This document shows positions 7,580 to 11,804 of a stretch of DNA of 11,804 nt, in pieces. The notes beneath the pieces are model-generated. The model was given only the letters and a program-made list of their open reading frames with translations, ran no database searches and was not told the DNA's origin. A program made the translations under genes and the position numbers. How positions within the stretch are numbered: position 1 is the first letter of the stretch; every line of letters starts with the position of its first letter. The stretch comes from Acidobacteriaceae bacterium (GTDB taxonomy: Bacteria; Acidobacteriota; Terriglobia; Terriglobales; Acidobacteriaceae). Where the stretch lies: assembly GCA_027364815.1 (NCBI GenBank), contig DAHXOQ010000062.1, forward strand, positions 1 through 11,804, in the 5' to 3' direction.

Positions 7580-8308
7580 ATGCAAACTTTAAGCGCTCAA
7601 CATTTGGGGAAATCCTACAAAGGCCGCCGCGTCGTCCGAGGTGTTGACATCAACGTCAGCCGCGGAGAGGTCGTCGGTTTGCTCGGTCCCAACGGTGCCG
7701 GAAAAACTACCAGCTTCTATATGATTGTTGGCCTCGTCGAACCGGAATCCGGACGCGTCCTCGTCGACGAAGAAGAGATTACGAATGTCCCCATGTACCT
7801 CCGCGCCCGCAACTACGGCATCAGCTACTTGCCGCAGGAGCCATCGGTTTTTCGCAAGCTGACCGTTGAGCAGAACATCCTCGCTGTCCTTGAAGCCCAG
7901 GAATTATCGAGCGAAGAGCGCCGCACCCGCACTGAACGCCTCATCCATCAGCTCAACCTCGATCACATTCGCACTACACTCGGTTATGCGCTCTCAGGTG
8001 GTGAGCGTCGCCGCGTTGAGATAGCTCGCTGCCTTTGCATTCAACCCAACTTCATCCTTCTCGACGAGCCCTTTAGCGGCATCGATCCTATCGCTGTCTT
8101 CGACCTGCAAAAGATCATCTTCGACCTCAAGGCCGGTGGCATCGGCATCCTTATTACCGACCACAATGTACGCGAAACCCTCTCCGTCACTGACCGCGCT
8201 TACATCATCGCCGAGGGCAGCATCTTCCGTGCCGGAACTCCCCAACAACTCGGAAACGATCCTGAAGTTCGCAGAATCTACCTTGGTGAAGGCTTCTCAA
8301 TGAATTAG
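7580..8308 (+). CDS. lptB: LPS export ABC transporter ATP-binding protein LptB
   Basis: LptB is the cytoplasmic ATPase that powers extraction of LPS from the inner membrane by the LptB2FG complex. The 242-residue length is that of the family (241 in E. coli). All ABC ATPase motifs are intact: Walker A GPNGAGKTT (36-44, K42), Q-loop Q86 in LPQEPSVF, signature LSGGER (138-143), Walker B FILLDE (158-163, catalytic E163), D-loop SGID (166-169) and switch H195 in ITDHNV. The Q-loop context YLPQEPSVFRKLTVEQNI is typical of LptB rather than of amino-acid importers. The start ATG has only a weak AGAAAG upstream. It follows the lptC-like gene closely; LptF, LptG and LptD are not in the window. Confidence 0.97.
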   Translation: MQTLSAQHLGKSYKGRRVVRGVDINVSRGEVVGLLGPNGAGKTTSFYMIVGLVEPESGRVLVDEEEITNVPMYLRARNYGISYLPQEPSVFRKLTVEQNILAVLEAQELSSEERRTRTERLIHQLNLDHIRTTLGYALSGGERRRVEIARCLCIQPNFILLDEPFSGIDPIAVFDLQKIIFDLKAGGIGILITDHNVRETLSVTDRAYIIAEGSIFRAGTPQQLGNDPEVRRIYLGEGFSMN

Positions 8309-8464
8309 GAAATGGTTTGAATAACTATATTGATATATTCATTAACTCACTCATTAAAATCCCCGTAAGCATGTGAGAACCATACAACACTTTTATCGCC
8401 TCTTTAGTCTCTCCACCGCCGGCCATTTCTACCCATGCTTATATTCTGCAGCGCTTATTCTAAA

Positions 8465-8569
8465 ATGCTCGTCCGCCATTCTTCATTCGGCCTAACGACG
8501 TGCTTGATTGAAGTCTGGATGGACGATGAAGAACGCCGTGCCTGCTTCCTTTTTGAGGCCAAGCGTTAA
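8465..8569 (+). CDS. Possible small protein, 34 codons
   Basis: I do not recognise this product. The frame runs from ATG at 8465 to TAA at 8567-8569. It encodes a 34-residue peptide with an amphipathic, charged C-terminal half (MDDEERRACFLFEAKR). A shorter version could start at the in-frame ATG at 8519. The codons are of the C/G-ending type used by the neighbours, although the flanks are AT-rich. There is no Shine-Dalgarno sequence; TATTCT (8456-8461) or TATATT (8440-8445) could be a -10 box, but without a good -35. The stop codon is exactly the loop of the hairpin at 8557-8579. It may be a real small protein, a remnant of a lost gene, or chance. Confidence 0.3.
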   Translation: MLVRHSSFGLTTCLIEVWMDDEERRACFLFEAKR

Positions 8570-8579
8570 ACGCTTGCCC
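8557..8579. repeat. Hairpin CAAGCGT/ACGCTTG with TAA loop
   Basis: CAAGCGT (8560-8566) and ACGCTTG (8570-8576) form a perfect 7-bp stem around TAA. A C-C mismatch and two G-C pairs (8557-8558 with 8578-8579) can lengthen it. No T-tract follows on the + strand. The loop is the stop codon of the possible 34-codon ORF. Confidence 0.6.
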
Positions 8580-8592
8580 CGAATACAAGTCC

Positions 8593-8637
8593 AACTCTGT
8601 ACCGCAAAGTGATATGTGGTACAGAGTTAGATTTTTT
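8593..8637 (+). terminator. Terminator-like hairpin with T6 upstream of rpoN
   Basis: AACTCTGTACC (8593-8603) and GGTACAGAGTT (8618-8628) form a perfect 11-bp stem with a 14-base loop, followed by AGA and six T (8632-8637). The three bases between stem and T-tract and the moderate GC content make it a little weaker than a textbook terminator. It lies 285 bases after lptB and 133 bases before the sigma-54 promoter. It could end the lptB transcript, or a short transcript made in this gap, and so isolate rpoN from the lpt operon. Confidence 0.6.
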
Positions 8638-8706
8638 CCACTATCTCCTTATAAAAATTTCTTAACTTCCACAAATATTTACAAATAGTGCCCTTTAACA
8701 GCGTCT

Positions 8707-8726
8707 TGCGTCACACAATGAGTCAC
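8707..8726. repeat. Direct repeats TGNGTCAC upstream of the sigma-54 promoter
   Basis: TGCGTCAC (8707-8714) and TGAGTCAC (8719-8726) agree at seven of eight bases, and their starts are 12 bases apart. They lie about 45-65 bases upstream of the -24 element. They could be part of a binding site for an activator or repressor of rpoN, but two short copies may also arise by chance. Confidence 0.3.
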
Positions 8727-8769
8727 CTAAATTGCGTAGAATTAAGTTCAACTGTGAGATTGTTCAAAT

Positions 8770-8784
8770 TGGCACTCAAATTGC
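8770..8784 (+). promoter_or_regulatory. Consensus -24/-12 sigma-54 promoter of rpoN
   Basis: TGGCAC (8770-8775), five bases, then TTGC (8781-8784) is an exact match to the core sigma-54 promoter TGGCAC-N5-TTGC. GG (8771-8772) and GC (8783-8784) are separated by exactly ten bases, the invariant spacing. Transcription would begin near 8796, giving a leader of about 113 bases before the rpoN ATG at 8909. Sigma-54 would thus transcribe its own gene, and an AAA+ enhancer-binding protein would be needed. The site lies inside the longer rpoN reading frame that begins at TTG 8732, which argues against that start. Confidence 0.75.
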
Positions 8785-8908
8785 CTTAAAGCAACTTGAG
8801 GTCCATTTCAGGAACTACCCTCTTTTGAGCAATCCACTTTCCGCTTTACCCGGTTTTCCGACCGCGTCAACATCGCTACTAAGACCTAACGGGAATGAGA
8901 ATTTGCTC

Positions 8909-10492
8909 ATGTCGCTGATGCAACCCAAATTGAATTTGAAGATTGCGCAACGCCAGATACTCACTCCGGGTCTGATGCAGATGGTGAGCGTTCTCGCGCT
9001 CAACAATCTCGAGCTCAAGGAGATGATCCATGCCGAGATGGTCGAAAATCCAGTACTCGAAGAAATCGACGAAACCGTTCCCTTGCTTGACGACGTGGAG
9101 AGTCGTAAACAGCAGCTCGATGACCGGCACACCACTGCCGAGCGAGACGCAGCCGCCGCGTCTGTGGATGATGTCGCAGGTAAACCCAAAGACTCATTCG
9201 AGGAGATTGATTTCGGCTCCTACTTCCAGGAGTATCTGGACCCGGGATTTCGCACGCAACGCGAGTATGAGGAGATCGAGAAGCCTTCATTTGAAAACTT
9301 CCTTTCTCAGCCAACTACTCTCTCCGATCACCTGGCGTGGCAACTGGGAGCGATGATCGTCGAGCCACGTCTGCGCGCAGCAGCGGAGTTCATCATCGGC
9401 AACCTCAATGAAGATGGTTATCTGCCATTCACCGATGAAGAGCTACTTGACGCGCATCAGCAGGAACTCGAAGGCGACGCAGATGGCACACTTCTTCATC
9501 AGGCCATCCATCTGATCCAGAGTCTCGACCCCGCCGGTGTAGCCGCTCGCAATCTCCGTGAGTGCCTTCTCATTCAGATCAACGCTCAGCAGCGCGAATT
9601 TGAGAATATCTACTCGCACCGCGCGGCAGACAACGAAATTCATCGCAGTTTCCACGCCGAAGCGGAGGCCCTTCTTACAGAGCGCCAGCAATCATTTGCA
9701 CTCGCTACGACAATTATTGTGAATCAACTCAACCTCCTCCAGAAGCGCGACCTCAAAGAGCTCGCCAAGGCCATCGGTGCTACCGCCGAGCAGACTCAAG
9801 CCGCTGTCGAGTTCATTCGCACTCTTGACCCGCGCCCCGGCAGCCGTTACAACCAGGAGCAAACCCGCCTCATTGAGCCCGATGTTGCTTTCGTTAAGCG
9901 TGATGGCGAGTGGTTCGTCGCACTCAATGAAGAAGATTTGCCCACCCTGCGCCTCAGCCATCAGTACCGCCGCATGCTCGTCTCCGAGAGCACAGATAAA
10001 GAAGTTAAAGAGTACGTCAAGGAGCGCTTTCGCTCCGCCATCCAGCTCATGCGTAACATAGCCCAGCGCAAAAGCACCATCCTGCGCACTTGCGAGGTCA
10101 TCGTTCGCCGCCAGCGCGAATTCCTCGACGCCGGCATCGAATCTCTGCGACCGATGATGATCAAAGAAGTTGCGGAAGAGATTGGTGTTCACCCTTCTAC
10201 GGTCTCTCGCGCCGTAGCCAACAAATACGTCCACACGCCGCAGGGCGTCTACGAACTCCGCTTCTTCTTTACCGAGGGCGCCAACGGCCCTGAAGGCGCT
10301 GACACGCCTCTCGTCGTGCTCAAGCGCAAAGTCCGCAAGCTCATTGAAGAAGAAGACGCACACCACCCCCTCACAGACGACCAGCTCGCCATCATGTTAC
10401 GTGCGCAGGGTATTCAGCTCACCCGCCGCACCGTGGCCAAATATCGTGAAGACATGAAAGTCCCACCTACGCACCAGCGCCGACTGCGCTGA
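8909..10492 (+). CDS. rpoN: RNA polymerase sigma-54 factor
   Basis: RpoN directs RNA polymerase to -24/-12 promoters, whose opening requires ATP-dependent enhancer-binding proteins. The product has 527 residues. Region I begins at once (MQPKLNLKIAQRQILTPGLMQM) and continues into LNNLELKEMIHAEMVENPVLEE. An acidic, variable region II is followed by the core-binding domain (DHLAWQLG, LNEDGYL, SLDPAGVAARNLRECLL). The helix-turn-helix is IKEVAEEIGVHPSTVSRAVAN (418-438), and the RpoN box TRRTVAKYRE (505-514) differs from the classic ARRTVAKYRE at one position. The frame is open back to a TTG at 8732 (586 residues). ATG 8909 is preferred because it starts directly at region I and because the sigma-54 promoter lies upstream of it. 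The stop codon overlaps a terminator. Confidence 0.97.
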   Translation: MSLMQPKLNLKIAQRQILTPGLMQMVSVLALNNLELKEMIHAEMVENPVLEEIDETVPLLDDVESRKQQLDDRHTTAERDAAAASVDDVAGKPKDSFEEIDFGSYFQEYLDPGFRTQREYEEIEKPSFENFLSQPTTLSDHLAWQLGAMIVEPRLRAAAEFIIGNLNEDGYLPFTDEELLDAHQQELEGDADGTLLHQAIHLIQSLDPAGVAARNLRECLLIQINAQQREFENIYSHRAADNEIHRSFHAEAEALLTERQQSFALATTIIVNQLNLLQKRDLKELAKAIGATAEQTQAAVEFIRTLDPRPGSRYNQEQTRLIEPDVAFVKRDGEWFVALNEEDLPTLRLSHQYRRMLVSESTDKEVKEYVKERFRSAIQLMRNIAQRKSTILRTCEVIVRRQREFLDAGIESLRPMMIKEVAEEIGVHPSTVSRAVANKYVHTPQGVYELRFFFTEGANGPEGADTPLVVLKRKVRKLIEEEDAHHPLTDDQLAIMLRAQGIQLTRRTVAKYREDMKVPPTHQRRLR

Positions 10493-10498
10493 TTTTTT
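10475..10498 (+). terminator. Rho-independent terminator overlapping the rpoN stop
   Basis: CAGCGC (10475-10480) and GCGCTG (10486-10491) form a 6-bp GC-rich stem with loop CGACT, followed after one base by TTTTTT (10493-10498). The TGA of rpoN (10490-10492) lies at the end of the descending arm. It should separate rpoN from hpf, which has its own candidate promoter. Confidence 0.75.
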
Positions 10499-10544
10499 CT
10501 TTCTCCACCCGTCAAATTCTGGGCCTCCGATTCTCTTGGTTTGT

Positions 10545-10558
10545 TTCTAGTACCAGAA
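10545..10558. promoter_or_regulatory. Operator-like dyad in the rpoN-hpf gap
   Basis: TTCT-A-GTAC-C-AGAA is a 14-base dyad with one mismatched pair, centred on GTAC. It lies about 100 bases upstream of the candidate hpf -10 box. It could bind a dimeric regulator; a chance origin cannot be excluded. Confidence 0.25.
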
Positions 10559-10643
10559 CGGGGCCATTTACATTATTCAATCCGAGTTTTTGCTACGAAG
10601 TCGAGTCTGCTGCATGCAATACATACATACCCCCAGCCTGGTG

Positions 10644-10652
10644 TGCTATGCT
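10644..10652 (+). promoter_or_regulatory. Candidate extended -10 promoter of hpf
   Basis: TG-C-TATGCT is an extended -10 element (TGN followed by TATGCT). The bases at the -35 position (TACATA, 10624-10629) are poor, as is common with extended -10 promoters. Transcription would start near 10659, just before the first leader hairpin, giving a leader of about 73 bases. Confidence 0.5.
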
Positions 10653-10660
10653 CCTCCTCT

Positions 10661-10711
10661 TGGGAGAAGAAATTCTCCCGAACTTCCGTGTGAATCAAGC
10701 CACGGAAGGTT
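10661..10711 (+). promoter_or_regulatory. Two-hairpin 5' leader of hpf
   Basis: Hairpin 1 pairs GGGAGAA (10662-10668) with TTCTCCC (10673-10679) around a GAAA tetraloop of the stable GNRA class. Hairpin 2 pairs CTTCCGTG (10683-10690) with CACGGAAG (10701-10708) around a 10-base loop, and can be lengthened by two A-T pairs past a bulged G. The hpf ribosome binding site GGAGG (10720-10724) follows after single-stranded sequence and is not paired. Two perfect stems packed in 50 bases suggest a stable or regulated mRNA leader. I know no named RNA family that it matches. Confidence 0.55.
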
Positions 10712-10731
10712 GAGTAACCGGAGGCTTTTGT

Positions 10732-11400
10732 ATGAACGTTGAGTACACTGCTCGTCAGGTAAGACTCACAAAATCACTTCAAACACTCGCTGAAGAAGCT
10801 CTCGAGCGCATTGGCCGCATTCTCGGCAGAACTGCGCACGCACACATCACGCTCTCATCTGAGCGACTCGAACAGATTGTTGAAATCAAGCTCAAGCTCC
10901 GTCAGCAAACCCTCGTCGCCACTGGCCGCGACGAATCCCACATCGGTGCCATGCGCAAGGCTCTCACTCACATTGAGCAGCAGGCCCGCCGCAGCCAGGA
11001 GCGCACGCGAGATCGCAAGCGCCTTCCGCGTGAAGAGACTGTTCTTAAAGCTCCGCCAGTCTCACGCCAGAAAACACGCCCATCCGTTCCCGACGAGCTT
11101 CCTGTCTTTGAGCCTGAGCTTATAGCGCTCAACAATCATTCGCCCGCAGCGCGCCCCCGCAAAACCAAGGTCAAAGCAGAGATTCCCGTTCACAGCTTCC
11201 CACAGCGTAAAAAAACTGTGGAACCCCACATCCACCACGACAGCGACGCCATCGCCATCTCACCCATGTCCGTCGAGCAAGCCGTCAAAGAAGCTGAGTT
11301 CACTGATCGCGACCTGCTCATATTTCGCACTGCCAAAAACCAGCAATACGTTCTCCACCGCCGTCGCGATGGCCAGATGGTGCTCGTAGAAATTCCTTGA
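10732..11400 (+). CDS. hpf: Long-form ribosome hibernation-promoting factor
   Basis: HPF binds the 30S decoding region in stationary phase or stress and, in its long form, pairs ribosomes into inactive 100S dimers. The 222-residue product has an N-terminal S30AE/YfiA domain (about 1-100: MNVEYTARQVRLTKSLQTLAEEALERIGRI is its first half). A basic, proline-rich linker spans about 100-176. A C-terminal dimerisation domain covers 177-222 (SPMSVEQAVKEAEF..., then LHRRRDGQMVLVEIP). The linker is longer than in many relatives. ATG 10732 has GGAGG seven bases upstream. It sits after rpoN as in many bacteria but beyond a terminator, with its own leader; rapZ follows after 49 bases. Confidence 0.95.
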   Translation: MNVEYTARQVRLTKSLQTLAEEALERIGRILGRTAHAHITLSSERLEQIVEIKLKLRQQTLVATGRDESHIGAMRKALTHIEQQARRSQERTRDRKRLPREETVLKAPPVSRQKTRPSVPDELPVFEPELIALNNHSPAARPRKTKVKAEIPVHSFPQRKKTVEPHIHHDSDAIAISPMSVEQAVKEAEFTDRDLLIFRTAKNQQYVLHRRRDGQMVLVEIP

Positions 11401-11436
11401 GTTACTAATGCGTTTTCTCAAGCGGCCCATTCGTTG

Positions 11437-11442
11437 TACCAT
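11437..11442 (+). promoter_or_regulatory. Candidate -10 box for rapZ
   Basis: TACCAT has the key T-A-T positions of a -10 box and ends 7 bases before the ATG at 11450, so transcription would begin about at the start codon. No Shine-Dalgarno sequence precedes any of the three in-frame ATGs (11408, 11441, 11450). The -35 candidate TTCTCA (11415-11420) lies 16 bases upstream and is weak. The arrangement resembles the one at 4221-4236. Confidence 0.35.
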
Positions 11443-11449
11443 GAACTCA

Positions 11450-11804
11450 ATGAGCTCAGTGCGCAAGGCCGCCAAACCCGCGAAAAAACCAGCGAAGGGT
11501 GCTGCAAAATCCGCACCCTTCGCTAAAAAATCCGTAGTGAAGCCGGCGAAAAAAAACGCAATCCTCATCCATGCGCCTCACGCGGACACCGCATCCAAAA
11601 CACGGCGCGGCAAAGAACTCGTCATCGTCACGGGAATCTCCGGCGCCGGAAAAGCCAGCGTATTGCGCGCATTTGAAGACATCGGCTTTCAGGCCGTCGA
11701 AAACCTTCCCCTCGAACTCCTACCCAATTTTGCCGAGCTGATCCGTCACTCCAGCGAGATTCAGCAAGCCGCCATCGTTGTCGACATTCGCGAAGGCCAA
11801 ACCC
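11450..11804 (+). CDS. rapZ: RapZ/YvcJ-family nucleotide-binding protein, 5' part, with basic N-terminal extension
   Basis: The RapZ family binds nucleotides and, in E. coli, RNA: RapZ presents the sRNA GlmZ to RNase E and so sets amino-sugar synthesis. Only the first 118 codons are in the window. From residue 56 the match is clear: ELVIVTGISGAGKASVLRAFEDIGFQAVENLPLELL, with the P-loop at 62-69. The last P-loop position is alanine (GISGAGKA) where E. coli has serine. Before the domain are about 54 extra residues rich in Lys, Ala and Pro (AAKPAKKPAKGAAK near 7-20), like histone H1 tails. E. coli RapZ begins almost directly at the P-loop strand. The start is uncertain: ATGs at 11408 and 11441 are in the same frame and would only lengthen the extension. 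In many bacteria ptsN lies between hpf and rapZ; here it does not. Confidence 0.92.
   Translation, partial: MSSVRKAAKPAKKPAKGAAKSAPFAKKSVVKPAKKNAILIHAPHADTASKTRRGKELVIVTGISGAGKASVLRAFEDIGFQAVENLPLELLPNFAELIRHSSEIQQAAIVVDIREGQT
11491..11524. repeat. Perfect 12-bp inverted repeat inside the rapZ extension
   Basis: AGCGAAGGGTGC (11491-11502) and GCACCCTTCGCT (11513-11524) are exact reverse complements around a 10-base loop. On the - strand the stem is followed by GG and six T (complement of 11484-11490), the layout of a rho-independent terminator for antisense transcripts. On the + strand AAAAAA follows, so it should not end rapZ transcription, but the rapZ mRNA can fold here about 40 bases after the start codon. 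Arms this long are unexpected by chance in coding sequence. Confidence 0.7.

Larger units (their letters stand above)
8309..8908 (+). other. 600-base intergenic region between lptB and rpoN
   Basis: The stretches 8310-8370 and 8640-8790 are clearly richer in A and T than the surrounding genes. The region holds a possible 34-codon ORF (8465-8569), a hairpin (8557-8579), an 11-bp stem followed by T6 (8593-8637), a pair of TGNGTCAC repeats and a consensus sigma-54 promoter (8770-8784). A weak AT-only 6-bp dyad lies at 8318-8341 after lptB. No convincing terminator stands directly after lptB. No tRNA or recognised RNA family was seen. Confidence 0.7.

Noticed and set aside
8318..8341. Inverted repeat TGAATA/TATTCA after lptB as a terminator
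   Set aside because: The stem is six AT-rich pairs with a 12-base loop and no T-tract; too weak to call.
8732..8908. Longer rpoN product from TTG at 8732
   Set aside because: The extra 59 residues do not resemble RpoN region I, which begins after ATG 8909, and the consensus sigma-54 promoter lies within this stretch.
10640..10651. Second sigma-54 promoter before hpf (TGG...TGC-like)
   Set aside because: GG and GC are separated by 8 bases instead of the required 10. The same bases fit an extended -10 sigma-70-type element better.
10661..10711. The raiA motif RNA or a known riboswitch in the hpf leader
   Set aside because: The leader is only about 70 bases and consists of two simple hairpins, far smaller than the raiA motif RNA, and no known riboswitch core was recognised.
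1..11804. CRISPR arrays, tRNA or rRNA genes, insertion sequences, prophage genes
   Set aside because: No regularly spaced repeats, cloverleaf sequences, transposase or phage motifs were seen on either strand by eye.

Overview
The window is a gene-dense stretch of a bacterial chromosome. The best guess for the organism is an acidobacterium of the Terriglobia type. Reasons: a Gram-negative LPS-export cluster, two-subunit glycyl-tRNA synthetase, protein sequences that look most like acidobacterial homologues from memory (not searched), and short CTTTAG-cored palindromes between genes of a kind I associate with that phylum. I see no insertion sequence, prophage, CRISPR array, tRNA or rRNA.

Layout. 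(1) 1-3260: glyQ and glyS on the + strand, separated by 110 bases holding two REP-like palindromes, and closed by a bidirectional terminator shared with the next gene. (2) 3244-4122: a convergent NAD(P)-dependent dehydrogenase of the beta-hydroxyacid dehydrogenase / 6-phosphogluconate dehydrogenase-like superfamily on the - strand. (3) 4236-8308: a + strand unit of an unrecognised 240-residue protein, an 861-residue protein that appears to join LptC to LptA/OstA-like repeats, and the ATPase LptB. Together the last two would supply the motor and the periplasmic bridge of LPS transport. (4) 8309-8908: a 600-base intergenic region, AT-rich in its flanks, with a possible 34-codon ORF ending in a hairpin loop, a strong hairpin followed by T6, and a perfect -24/-12 sigma-54 promoter just before rpoN. 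(5) 8909-10498: rpoN (sigma-54), with a terminator overlapping its stop codon. (6) 10499-11804: a structured leader, long-form hibernation factor hpf, and the 5' part of rapZ, cut by the window edge.

The order lptC/lptA-lptB-rpoN-hpf-rapZ is the well-known proteobacterial rpoN neighbourhood with three changes: lptC and lptA seem fused, ptsN is missing between hpf and rapZ, and RapZ carries a lysine/alanine-rich N-terminal extension. The strongest single observation is the consensus sigma-54 promoter directly upstream of rpoN, which suggests that sigma-54 controls its own gene and which also settles the start codon. Next come the perfect 12-bp inverted repeat inside the rapZ extension and the Lpt fusion. 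No wholly new system is evident; the novelty lies in regulation and protein architecture.
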